A DNA stretch of 64,000 nucleotides, from assembly GCF_035958815.1 (NCBI RefSeq), contig NZ_CP108383.1, forward strand, positions 4,960,001-5,024,000, written 5' to 3'. This document shows, in pieces, positions 50,827 to 59,478 of the stretch. How positions within the stretch are numbered: the stretch's first letter is position 1; every line of letters begins with the position of its first letter. The notes beneath the pieces are model-generated. The model searched no databases. It saw only the letters and a list, made by a program, of their open reading frames with translations, and was not told where the DNA came from. Made by a program: the position numbers and the translations under genes. The stretch is from Nocardia sp. NBC_01327 (GTDB lineage: Bacteria; Actinomycetota; Actinomycetes; Mycobacteriales; Mycobacteriaceae).

Positions 50827-52164
50827 TCACCCTGTCCGGGGCGCGGATTCCATCGGTGTGCCGCTGTCACGCCATGCGGCGATACCGCCCGCCAGACTCG
50901 ACGCGTCATAACCCGCGCGCCGCGCCAGCGCCGCGAAGCGCAGCGACACCTCGCCGACCGGGCAGACGAACACGATCGGCCGGGAGCGGGAGAACGGGAT
51001 GCCGTGCGCGAGCATATCGTCGAGTTGATCGTCTCGAATATTGATCGCACCGGGAACATGCGCGATGCGATACGCCATGGCCCCGCGCGTATCGACAATG
51101 GTGGGGCGGGCAGTGCGATCGAGCTCCTGCACCTGCTGCGGCGACAGTGCCGGGGTGGCAGCCAGTTCCGCGGCCGAGGGCGGGGCGGGGCGGGCGCTGC
51201 GGCCGAACAATTCGGGGCGGCGCTTGCGGATATAGGACAGATACGGCTCGATGCGATCGCACACGATGAAGACCGCGACCAGCGGCCGATCCGCCTCGAG
51301 CGCCGAATGATCCAGTGCGCTCAGATGTTCCAGCGCCGCCGCGTACGTGGCCCCGCTGGTCGGCCCGGCCAGCACCCCGTACCGGGTGGCCAGCTCCACG
51401 GTGGCATCGACCGCACGCCCGGCCTCGACGGCAATGATGCGATCGTAGAAATCGGGCTGGAACAGTCCCACATCCCACAGCTCGGTCTCCGAGCGAATGC
51501 CCGGAATGAAGTCGGTGCGCTCGGAAACCACCGCCAGGGTGCGCAATTCCGGATTGTGCTTGCGCAGGAACGTCGCCGCACCGCGCGTGGAACCGGTGGT
51601 GCCGAGCCCGCCGGCGAGATAGTCGACGCGGGTGATGCCGTCGCGGGCCAGATCCTCATGGATCTCGCGCCCGGTGCCCTCGTAGTGCGCCTCGATATTC
51701 TTCTCGCTGGTGTATTGCGACGGATGCACCCATGCACCAGGTGCTTTCGCCATGGTCGCGTCGATCACCGAGTACACATCATTGGGCGCGGTCGGATCGG
51801 GGCATTCCGACAGTCCCGGCAGCTCTTCGATCTCGGTGCCGAACAGCTGCAGCAATTCCCGCACCTCGGTCACCTTGATCCGATTGGTGACCGCGCGCAG
51901 CCCGACTCCGTGCATGGCGCCCAGAATGCGCAGCGCCTTGGCGGTATTGCCGCTGGAGGCCTCGATGAGCGTCTGCCCGCGCGCGACGATGTCGTCCAGG
52001 TCGTCGCGGATCATGCCCCACGCCACCCGATCCTTGACCGAGCCGAAGGGGTTGTAGAACTCCAATTTCGCGTACAGCTCGATATTGCGCAGTCCGTGCA
52101 CGGCCGGATCCAGCCGCAGCAGGGGAGTATTGCCGATGAGTTCGGTGATGTGGTCGTAGCGCAT
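50827..52164 (-). CDS. Cysteine-synthase-like PLP enzyme fused to rhodanese
   Basis: 445 residues. Residues 1-310: fold-type II PLP enzyme, with PLP Lys in NPFGSVKDR, substrate loop EASSGNTAKAL, phosphate loop GGLGTTGSTRG and AGPTSGATYA. Residues 345-440: a rhodanese domain (IVDTRGAMAYRIAHVPGAIN) whose active-site loop holds Cys in VFVCPVGEVS. The enzyme could perform beta-replacement with sulfur or an amine on an activated serine, as in cysteine or 2,3-diaminopropionate synthesis. The rhodanese would carry sulfane sulfur. The start ATG lies one base after the upstream stop. Last gene of the operon. Confidence 0.85.
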   Translation of the reverse strand: MRYDHITELIGNTPLLRLDPAVHGLRNIELYAKLEFYNPFGSVKDRVAWGMIRDDLDDIVARGQTLIEASSGNTAKALRILGAMHGVGLRAVTNRIKVTEVRELLQLFGTEIEELPGLSECPDPTAPNDVYSVIDATMAKAPGAWVHPSQYTSEKNIEAHYEGTGREIHEDLARDGITRVDYLAGGLGTTGSTRGAATFLRKHNPELRTLAVVSERTDFIPGIRSETELWDVGLFQPDFYDRIIAVEAGRAVDATVELATRYGVLAGPTSGATYAAALEHLSALDHSALEADRPLVAVFIVCDRIEPYLSYIRKRRPELFGRSARPAPPSAAELAATPALSPQQVQELDRTARPTIVDTRGAMAYRIAHVPGAINIRDDQLDDMLAHGIPFSRSRPIVFVCPVGEVSLRFAALARRAGYDASSLAGGIAAWRDSGTPMESAPRTG

Positions 52165-52165
52165 C

Positions 52166-53662
52166 TCACTGCACCCCGTGCCATTGCGGACCCGCGGACC
52201 GCGACGGCCCACCGGTGATCAGCTCGGGTTCGTAGTCCTCGTCCCGGCAGATCTCGTACTTTCCCTGCTCGGAGAAATCGCTGGACCGGTGCACCACCGC
52301 AAGTTTGGGTGGCAGCGGATGCATCGAGGCGCGCGCTGCCGACAAATCCATATGGTAGGCAGCGGTATTCGGAAACACCATCAGATCACCGGGCCGCGGC
52401 CGCCGCGGAAACCACACCTTGTGATTGGTCACCAGATCGCGCTCCAGGCACAGCCGCCCCGCCACGAACACCCCGACCGGATCGGAATCGCCCTGCGCGG
52501 GCGCCACCTCGGGCAGCAGCAGCGGATCCACCATCACCTCCTGATCGGCCGGGGTGACGGTATCGCGGCTGATATCCACATTGACCAGCACGCTGCCGTC
52601 GGCGGTCTCCTTCACGAATTCCACCCGGGCCAGCGTGATTCCGGCGTGGTCGACCAGCGCCTTCCCCGGCTCCAGCCACACCTCGAGCAGATTCTCGGCC
52701 GCGATCTGCGCGAAACTGCGCCCGCCGTGCCCGTCCAATTCGGCGGCGAGCAGATCGGCGAGCATGCGATCGGCGGGCACGGTATTGGCATATTTGTGAA
52801 ATACCGGGGTGCCGTGCACCGCGCCGTCCTCGAGATGGAATCCGAACGTATTGCCGCCCCACGCCATCGGTTCCCCGTGCCCGAGCAGGGATTCGCGCAG
52901 CGCGTGCACATACGCGTCGAACGCATCGGCGTCCTCAGTGAACACCTGCCGGAATCCGCCGCCGATATCGAGCACCGCCGGGGAAAGTCCGTGCGCGTAG
53001 GCGCGTTCGGTCAGCTCCAGGCAGGCCTCGACCGCGCGCAACCGCTCACCGGGTTCCCCGGAGTCGATATGAAAGGCGAAGCCGCGGAAATCGATCCGCC
53101 CGCGATGCGCCGCCAGCGCCCGCAGCGCCTCCTCCGCCTGCCCCAGCGGCACCCCGAACCGGCTCACCGGCGTCCCCGCGAAACCCGAGAGCCGCACCAG
53201 CACCGGCACATCGGCATGCAGGCCCGCGAGCTCGGCCACCCGATGCAGCTCCCAGAGGTTGTCGACATTGATCGTCACCCCGGTGGCGACGAGCTCGCGC
53301 AGAAACTCTTCCCCCTTGGGCCCGGTCACCTCGATACGCCCGGACCCGAATCCGGCCCCCACCGCACTGGCCAGCTCCGCCTCCGAGGCCACATCGATGC
53401 CGACCCCCGCGTGCTCGGCGGTCCGCACGAATGCCCGCGACTGATTCACCTTGTGCGCGTAGCAGATCCGATACCCCGGCAACCCCTGCTCCAGCACCGC
53501 CCGCAATCGCGCCAGATTGTCCGCGAACACCTGCGGGAACACCAGATGCGCGGGCGACCCGAACCGGATGAGCGCCTCCTCGGCCGCGCCGGGCGCCTGC
53601 AGGAAGGCGCGCACCAGCGGAGGAATCTTCGCCGGCAGCCGCGGCGGAGCCCAAGCCGTCAT
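52166..53662 (-). CDS. PLP-dependent type III decarboxylase (Y4yA-like)
   Basis: 498 residues with the alanine-racemase/ornithine-diaminopimelate decarboxylase fold. PLP Lys in YRICYAHKVNQSRAF (near residue 70), GIDVASEAELASAV, VTGPKGEEFL, FAFHIDSGEPGERLRAVEAC, the Gly-rich VLDIGGGFRQVF, and a C-terminal beta domain (FVAGRLCLERDLV). It probably decarboxylates a D- or L-amino acid or racemises one. It overlaps the preceding gene by 4 bases and is followed after one base by the cysteine-synthase-like gene. The substrate is unknown. Confidence 0.82.
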   Translation of the reverse strand: MTAWAPPRLPAKIPPLVRAFLQAPGAAEEALIRFGSPAHLVFPQVFADNLARLRAVLEQGLPGYRICYAHKVNQSRAFVRTAEHAGVGIDVASEAELASAVGAGFGSGRIEVTGPKGEEFLRELVATGVTINVDNLWELHRVAELAGLHADVPVLVRLSGFAGTPVSRFGVPLGQAEEALRALAAHRGRIDFRGFAFHIDSGEPGERLRAVEACLELTERAYAHGLSPAVLDIGGGFRQVFTEDADAFDAYVHALRESLLGHGEPMAWGGNTFGFHLEDGAVHGTPVFHKYANTVPADRMLADLLAAELDGHGGRSFAQIAAENLLEVWLEPGKALVDHAGITLARVEFVKETADGSVLVNVDISRDTVTPADQEVMVDPLLLPEVAPAQGDSDPVGVFVAGRLCLERDLVTNHKVWFPRRPRPGDLMVFPNTAAYHMDLSAARASMHPLPPKLAVVHRSSDFSEQGKYEICRDEDYEPELITGGPSRSAGPQWHGVQ

Positions 53663-54921
53663 ACCGCGGTTTCCGAGGTCGCCGGGGCGGGCACATCGGT
53701 GGTCGGGTTGTAGCCGCCGTCGCGCAGCGCTTCGAAAGCGCGATGGCGATTGCGCGGGCTGCGGAACTCGGCGGCGACGCGTTTGCTGATCAGGTCGATA
53801 TCGTGCACGGCGATATCCATCGATTCCAGCACCCCGGTAATGGTGCGCACGCAGTGTTTGCAGTTCATATCGGGGACGTAGAACACCTGGTCCTCGGCGG
53901 TGAGTTCGCCGCTGTCCGAACCGGTGTCGGCGGGCGTCTCGGCGAGGGTCAGGCGTTCGGCGATCGCGGTGAACACCTCGGTGAAGCGGTCCAGCACCAC
54001 CGGCAGAATGCTGTAGTGCGCGCCGTCGAGCTGATGCGGCATGGCGGCCAGGCAGGCCGGGCGGGTGCCCGGCGGGAGCAGCGCGTACTGGCGGGAGATC
54101 AGATCGAGCTCATCGTGGTATTTGGCGATGGCGTCGGGGATGCTCAGGCCTTCGGAGACGGTGGCGCGCCGCATGATCCGGTGCGCGTCCTCGATGGTGG
54201 AGTCCTTCATCGAACGCAGGATGGCGACGGTATCGGCGGAGTAGCGCACGGTGCCGTCGGGCTGGGTGCTCAGGGTGACCGCGATCATGCCGCGCCGATA
54301 GCTCGAGGCCTGCAGCTCCCAGTACCACCGGGTGGCCACCGCCCCGTAGATCCCGGAATCGCGCATACCGGCCGCGAATTCGGCAGGGGTGCGATACGGC
54401 GTCCAGCGCGCCAGCAGTGCGTGCTGTGCCAGCGCCCGCCCGGCCGCCTCGATCCCGACCCGGAAGATATCGAGGGGTTCGTGATCGGTGGTCGTGCCCT
54501 CGAGCACATCGCGATCCCGCTCGCTCAATCCCGAAATACGGTGCGCCAGCCCGGTATCGGCGCCGAGTGCGTGCCAGAGCGTCAGCACCGCCTCGCGCAT
54601 GGCGATCGGCACGATCGGCCCCAGCCCGCCGGAATGGAAATGCCCGGTATTGGGAATCCCGTCGCTGTCGGTCCAGGCGATGCGATGGGTGGCGCTGGTG
54701 ACCTGGTCGGCCCGGCACGGGCGCATGAACCGCTCCAGATACAGCCGCTGCGACAGGGTCAGATGCGATCCCGGCTCCGGACGCAGTGGCGCACAGGTGT
54801 ATTCGATCCGCCGCGCCTGCGCCGCCGCGACCCCGGCGAACAATCCGGGCCGGGCCAGCACGGCCAGCACCCGGGAGGCAGCGCGCCGGTCGTAGCGGGG
54901 TTCGTGGCCATTCGTGGTCAT
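53659..54921 (-). CDS. Unknown protein with C-terminal HMA metal-binding domain
   Basis: 420 residues. About 1-340 is a helical domain I cannot assign; it contains DSDGIPNTGHFHSGGLGPIV and ISGLSERDRDVLEG. Residues 345-410 form a heavy-metal-associated ferredoxin-like domain, FYVPDMNCKHCVRTITGVLE, with the CxxC copper or zinc site. The gene overlaps both neighbours by 4 bases, so it is an integral part of the pathway, perhaps an enzyme or scaffold receiving a metal. No signal peptide; cytoplasmic. Confidence 0.7.
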   Translation of the reverse strand: MTTNGHEPRYDRRAASRVLAVLARPGLFAGVAAAQARRIEYTCAPLRPEPGSHLTLSQRLYLERFMRPCRADQVTSATHRIAWTDSDGIPNTGHFHSGGLGPIVPIAMREAVLTLWHALGADTGLAHRISGLSERDRDVLEGTTTDHEPLDIFRVGIEAAGRALAQHALLARWTPYRTPAEFAAGMRDSGIYGAVATRWYWELQASSYRRGMIAVTLSTQPDGTVRYSADTVAILRSMKDSTIEDAHRIMRRATVSEGLSIPDAIAKYHDELDLISRQYALLPPGTRPACLAAMPHQLDGAHYSILPVVLDRFTEVFTAIAERLTLAETPADTGSDSGELTAEDQVFYVPDMNCKHCVRTITGVLESMDIAVHDIDLISKRVAAEFRSPRNRHRAFEALRDGGYNPTTDVPAPATSETAV

Positions 54922-56177
54922 CCGACCTCCTCGGCAATCGTGGCTACACAGTCGGTGAAGCGGTCGATCTCGTCGAAGGTGTTGTAGATGTGGGTGCTCA
55001 CCCGCACCGAATCCTCGTCCTCGGACTCACCGGGCACACAGTGCGCGCCGGTGCGCACCAGGAAGCCGAGCTCGCCGAGCACGAACCCCAAGTCGTTCGC
55101 GCCGATACCGTGCAGTGTGAAAGAGACTATGCCGTAACCGGTTTCACAGGGGGCGTATGCGGGACCGGGCAGGAAATCCAGTCCCGGCACCGGCCGCAAC
55201 CCGGCGATGAGGCGCTGGGTCAGAGCACGATTGTGGGTGTGGACGGTATCGAGACCGATCTCGCCGAGCACCTCGAGTGCCGCGCCCAGGGCGAGGATGC
55301 CCGGAATATTGGGGGTGCCGCCCTCGAGCAGCTGGGGCATCGGCCCGGCGTGCAGGCCGCGATCATCGAGGGACACACCGGAATTGCCGCCGGGCAGGAA
55401 CGGTGAGAGCTCCGCGTGCCGGCGGCGGCGGCAGTACAGCACCCCGGTGCCGGGCGATCCGAACATCTTGTGGGCGGCGAACACCGCGAAATCGGCGTCG
55501 AGTTCGCCCACCCGCACCGGAAGGTGCCCGCCGCTCTGACTGCAGTCGAAACACAGCGCGATCGCCGGGTCGATGCGCCCGCGCAATTCCTCCAGCGTGC
55601 TCAGCGCGCCGAACACATGATGCAGATGCCCGACGGTGATGAGCCGGGTGCGCGGCCCGATCTTCGCGGCGATGTCCTCGATATCGGCCTCACCGAGCGC
55701 GCTGACCCGGTACGGCACCAACCGGATCGTGCGCCCGAACCCGGCGAGTATCTGCCGCAGCTGCACCCACGGATACACATTCGAGGCGTGATCTCGTGGG
55801 CTGTACAGGATTTCGTCGCCCTCGCGCAGATTCGCCAGCCCCCACGACAGGGCGACCGCATTGAGTCCGGCGGTTGCCCCGCCCGTGAACACCACCTCGT
55901 CGGGCTCGGCGCCGATGAAGCCGGCCATGCGCCCGCGCACCTGCTCGATCTCGCGGGTGAGCGTGGTCGCCCACGCGTACCCGCCGCGCCCGGCATTGGC
56001 GGTCCGCGCGCTGAGGTACCCCTGCACCGCCGCGATCACCGCCTGCGGTTTCTGCGTAGTGGACGCCGAATCGAGGTATGTCTCAGCACTTTCGCGCAGG
56101 GCCGGGAACATGCGCGCGGACACCGCTTCCGGGGCGGGAACCGGCCCGGCGGTGGACGCAGGCGCACAGGACCGCAC
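54918..56177 (-). CDS. Class V aminotransferase / cysteine desulfurase-like
   Basis: 419 residues, fold-type I PLP enzyme. YLDSASTTQKPQAVIAAVQG, VVFTGGATAGLNAVA, HLHHVFGALS, PLP Lys in FAAHKMFGSPGTGVLY, and RTGAHC, the position of the catalytic Cys in SufS-type desulfurases. It may mobilise sulfur from cysteine or perform a related beta-elimination. The GTG at 56175-56177 follows GGAGGGAG. First gene of the four-gene operon; it overlaps the HMA-protein gene by 4 bases. Confidence 0.85.
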   Translation of the reverse strand: MRSCAPASTAGPVPAPEAVSARMFPALRESAETYLDSASTTQKPQAVIAAVQGYLSARTANAGRGGYAWATTLTREIEQVRGRMAGFIGAEPDEVVFTGGATAGLNAVALSWGLANLREGDEILYSPRDHASNVYPWVQLRQILAGFGRTIRLVPYRVSALGEADIEDIAAKIGPRTRLITVGHLHHVFGALSTLEELRGRIDPAIALCFDCSQSGGHLPVRVGELDADFAVFAAHKMFGSPGTGVLYCRRRRHAELSPFLPGGNSGVSLDDRGLHAGPMPQLLEGGTPNIPGILALGAALEVLGEIGLDTVHTHNRALTQRLIAGLRPVPGLDFLPGPAYAPCETGYGIVSFTLHGIGANDLGFVLGELGFLVRTGAHCVPGESEDEDSVRVSTHIYNTFDEIDRFTDCVATIAEEVG

Positions 56178-56305
56178 CGTGCCGCTCCCTCCGAGGAGTA
56201 CGCGCTGGACGCCACCAACGATACGCACATTTTCCCAGCGGCTCGAAGGTTCTCGCCGCCAAGCCCTTTCGCGACCGCCGTCCCGTCACCGCGGGCAGGC
56301 AACCC

Positions 56306-56830
56306 TCAGCGTTCGGGGCCACCCGGATTGCACAGCGCGTTCACGGTCTCCTGATAGCCGACCGCGGGACGCCACGGCTCCAGATTCCAGCTCGGTTTAT
56401 TGGGCGCGACAATGCGCGCGAAATCCCAGTGGCACATGAACTGATCCCGCATACCCGGCGAGTCGGCATCCGGGGCGTCGACGAGAACCTCCTGCCAGGC
56501 GCGTTCACCGGCGGTGGGGAAGGTGTCCTGGCGACCGGCATCGGTGGGATAGACCAGCAGCCGACGCCCGTCCTGCGCGTCGGTCCATTCGGTGCGGTCG
56601 ATGAGCGCCTGATCGGCGTAGGCGTCGACCGCGGGGATCTGGGCGGCGGAGACGGCGATGGGATGGCCGGTGGCCGTCGTGGGCGCCGGGGCCGCGGCGG
56701 CGGCCGGATGGGTCGAGGTGGTGCTCAGCGAACCGACGATGACAGGGGAGGATTCCTCGGCGGCGCCGCAACCGCCCAGCACTACCGTGAGCGCGAGCAG
56801 GCCACCTGATAGTTTCCAGCGCTGCCGCAT
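56306..56830 (-). CDS. DUF2599 lipoprotein
   Basis: 174 residues. Signal sequence ends in a lipobox (VVLGGCGAAE). A Thr/Ala/Pro-rich linker follows, then the DUF2599 domain with RRLLVYPTDAGR, WQEVLVDAP, MRDQFMCHWDFAR and KPSWNLEPWRP. Exported and membrane-anchored; unknown function, common in Nocardia and Mycobacterium. The ATG at 56828-56830 follows GACGAGG. It is on the operon strand upstream of the aminotransferase, with 128 bases between. Confidence 0.85.
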   Translation of the reverse strand: MRQRWKLSGGLLALTVVLGGCGAAEESSPVIVGSLSTTSTHPAAAAAPAPTTATGHPIAVSAAQIPAVDAYADQALIDRTEWTDAQDGRRLLVYPTDAGRQDTFPTAGERAWQEVLVDAPDADSPGMRDQFMCHWDFARIVAPNKPSWNLEPWRPAVGYQETVNALCNPGGPER

Positions 56831-57095
56831 GGGCCTCGTCCCTTTCCGTTTCTCGTTCTCGCATCGGGCCCGGTCACCGGTGATCACTGCGCGATCATGG
56901 ATACATCACCGGCACTGAAACGTAACCGTCTCGCATTTGCCAGCGCTGGTGTATTGGCCCAGACGGACCCTACGATGTCACGCGCGGGCGGTTCTCGGAA
57001 GTGGGGGCCGCCCACACCGTGGGACCGGAAGTGGTTGTCGCACCCACTGTTGTGATCGAGTGGGCGGGTGCGGGCTGGACGACTGTAGGGGCAGG

Positions 57096-57575
57096 ATGAA
57101 CACACCGACAGTGAAATGTCTTGTCTGGGAGGTGGACAACTCCCTGTGGGACGGAGTGGTCTGCGATTCGACCGACGGCGCACTGCGCGCCGAGGCGGTG
57201 CGTGCGCTGCGCATTCTGCGTGAACGCGGCGTCATGCACGCGGTCGCCAGTCGTGGTGAATTCGCGTGGACGGTCGAGCAGTTGCGTAAACACGGGCTGC
57301 ACGATCGCTTCGCCGTCATCGAGGTCGGCTGGGGCCGCAAATCGGCGGCCATCACCCGCATTGCCGAGACCCTGGGCGTGAGCCTGGACCAGGTCGGGTA
57401 TATCGACGCCGAACCGCTCGAGCGCAGCGAGGTCGCGCATGCGCTGCCGCAGGTGCGCTGCTATGCCGCGCGGCATGTGGATGTGCTTCCCGCGCTGCAG
57501 GAATTCCGGGCCCCCGTGGGTGCGGTGCCGCCGCCGACCTCCCCGATGGGGTTCGCGCACATTCACGCCCGCTGA
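57096..57575 (+). CDS. HAD-IIIC (FkbH-like) protein with altered catalytic motifs
   Basis: 159 residues. The fold is clear: KCLVWEVDNSLWDGVV, LRERGVMHAVASRGEFAWTV, VGWGRKSAAITRIAE, VGYIDAEPLERSEVAHALPQ. However, the nucleophile Asp of motif I (normally DxDxT) is Glu, and the second motif IV Asp (normally DD) is Ala, so phosphatase activity is unlikely. Lys and Ser motifs are kept. It may act as a binding or carrier-protein recognition module. ATG at 57096. Confidence 0.82.
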   Translation: MNTPTVKCLVWEVDNSLWDGVVCDSTDGALRAEAVRALRILRERGVMHAVASRGEFAWTVEQLRKHGLHDRFAVIEVGWGRKSAAITRIAETLGVSLDQVGYIDAEPLERSEVAHALPQVRCYAARHVDVLPALQEFRAPVGAVPPPTSPMGFAHIHAR

Positions 57576-57922
57576 CTGTTGATCGTGCGCGGTCGGGCGC
57601 CGATCGCAGTGCGGCGGTTGCGCACCGCCGGGTAGCGGTGCGAGGGGTGGATTCCCGCGTCGGCAAACTGTGAGTGACCAGCCTCACTTTTAACTTGTGC
57701 GGTCGGTGAAAAGTGCTGGTTAACAGCCAATTTCACCCGCGCCGAGCAGGCTGTCGGCCGGAAAAATGTCTGAAATCGGTCGGTGCGTCCGGGGATACTG
57801 ACGCCCGACCGATGAGTTGTGCGAGCCGGTCCCGTCTGATCTGGTGTGGCGCCGGGACGCGGGATTGGGTGACGCGGCATCGGGCCACACGTCCTACGCT
57901 CACGAACGCCCGGAGGTATCCG
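57576..57922. other. Intergenic region upstream of the MFS exporter
   Basis: No gene is visible in these 347 bases. An imperfect dyad, ACCAGC..ACTTTT against AAAAGTGCTGGT, lies at 57677-57720 and is AT-rich relative to its flanks. It could be an operator or an RNA hairpin about 200 bases before the exporter start. Confidence 0.45.
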
Positions 57923-59383
57923 ATGCACGCCGAAGTATCCACTCAGTCCACGGCGGGAGGCAGGACCCCCACCGTGATCCGGGTGCTGGTGCTCGCGACC
58001 TTCGTGGTGATTCTCAACGAAACCATCATGATCAACGCGATCCCGCGCCTCATGACCGATCTGCACGTCGGCGAGCGCTCGGCGCAGTGGGTCTCCACCG
58101 CCTTCATGCTCACCATGGCCGCGGTCATTCCGACCACCGGCTGGTTCCTGCAGCGGGTCACCACGCGGCGGGCCTACTCCCTGGCCATGGGCATCTTCCT
58201 GGTCGGCACCGCGCTCTCCTCGGTCGCGCCGACCTTCTCGGTGCTGCTGCTCGGTCGCGTCATCCAGGCCTGCGGCACCGCGGTCATGATGCCGCTGCTG
58301 ATGACCACGCTCATGACGGTGGTTCCCGAGCAGGATCGCGGCCGGGTGATGGGCAATGTCACCCTGGCCATCTCGGTCGCCCCGGCCATGGGCCCGGTCA
58401 TCTCCGGCCTGGTGCTGCAGATCGGTTCCTGGCGTTGGCTGTTCGTGCTGGTGCTGCCGATCGCTGCCGGTGTCACCTGGTTCGGCCTGCGGCATCTGGA
58501 GAATGTCGGCGAACCGCAGTCCGGTGCGATCGACGGCTACAGCGTCGGATTCGCGGCGCTCGGATTCGGTGGTCTGGTCTACGGGCTGAGCAAGATCGGC
58601 GGCGGCAACGACGCCGAGGCCATCGGGATCGTCGCCGCCGGCGCCGTCCTGATCGCGGTGTTCGCGGCGCGTCAGATTCGCCTGCAGCGCACCGGCAGTC
58701 CGCTGCTGGACCTGCGAGTGCTGCTGATCGGCACCTACACCAAGGCGCTGGTCCTCATGGCGGTCGCATTCCTGGCCATGCTCGGATCGATGATGCTGCT
58801 GCCGCTGTACCTGCAGAACCTGCGCGGGCTCAGCGCCCTGGAAACCGGTCTGCTGGTCATGCCCGGCGGTCTGGCCATGGGTCTGCTCGGCCCCACCATC
58901 GGCAAGCTCTTCGACCGCTTCGGCGGCCGCTGGCTGGTGATTCCCGGCTCGATCGGCATTACCGCGGCGCTGGCCGGCTTCACCCAGATCTCGCTGCACA
59001 TGCCGTACTGGCAGCTGCTGGCCCTGCACATCCTGCTGATGGTCTCGCTCGCGGCGACCTTCACCCCGGTCTTCACCCTGGGCCTGGGCGCGCTGCCGCC
59101 GCACCTGTACTCGCACGGCAGCTCGATGCTCGGCACCCTGCAGCAGGTCTCCGCGGCCTTCGGCACCGCACTGGTGATCACCGTGATGACAACCCGCGCC
59201 ACCTCGCTGGTGAACAGCGGCCACGATCCGATCTCCGCGCACCTGGACGGTATGCGCCTGGCCTTCGCGGTCTCCGCGGTGCTGGCGCTGGTGGTCATCG
59301 TCATGGCGATCCTGCTCCCGAGTCGTGCTGCCGCCTCGGCGCACACCGACGAGCACGCGGCCACCGAGCCCGCGCTGAGCTGA
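57923..59383 (+). CDS. DHA2-family MFS exporter
   Basis: 486 residues, 14 spans. FVVILNETIMINAIPRLM in span 1, PTTGWFLQRVTTRRAYSL (motif A), RVIQACGTAVMMPLLMTTLM, SVAPAMGPVISGLVL (motif C). Drug:H+ antiporter type. The ATG at 57923 follows GGAGG. A strong hairpin follows the stop. Confidence 0.92.
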   Translation: MHAEVSTQSTAGGRTPTVIRVLVLATFVVILNETIMINAIPRLMTDLHVGERSAQWVSTAFMLTMAAVIPTTGWFLQRVTTRRAYSLAMGIFLVGTALSSVAPTFSVLLLGRVIQACGTAVMMPLLMTTLMTVVPEQDRGRVMGNVTLAISVAPAMGPVISGLVLQIGSWRWLFVLVLPIAAGVTWFGLRHLENVGEPQSGAIDGYSVGFAALGFGGLVYGLSKIGGGNDAEAIGIVAAGAVLIAVFAARQIRLQRTGSPLLDLRVLLIGTYTKALVLMAVAFLAMLGSMMLLPLYLQNLRGLSALETGLLVMPGGLAMGLLGPTIGKLFDRFGGRWLVIPGSIGITAALAGFTQISLHMPYWQLLALHILLMVSLAATFTPVFTLGLGALPPHLYSHGSSMLGTLQQVSAAFGTALVITVMTTRATSLVNSGHDPISAHLDGMRLAFAVSAVLALVVIVMAILLPSRAAASAHTDEHAATEPALS

Positions 59384-59409
59384 TCAGAGCGTCTCGTCCC
59401 TGAGAAAAG

Positions 59410-59439
59410 TGCCCGCCCTGCCGATTGGCAGGGCGGGCA
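59410..59439. terminator. Terminator hairpin between MFS and ChoD genes
   Basis: TGCCCGCCCTGCC (59410-59422) and GGCAGGGCGGGCA (59427-59439), 13-bp stem with a 4-base loop, followed by a CTCTTT tract on the plus strand. Confidence 0.88.
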
Positions 59440-59478
59440 ATCTCTTTGGTGGACGTCGACCCCGGGGGGATCTCGCGA

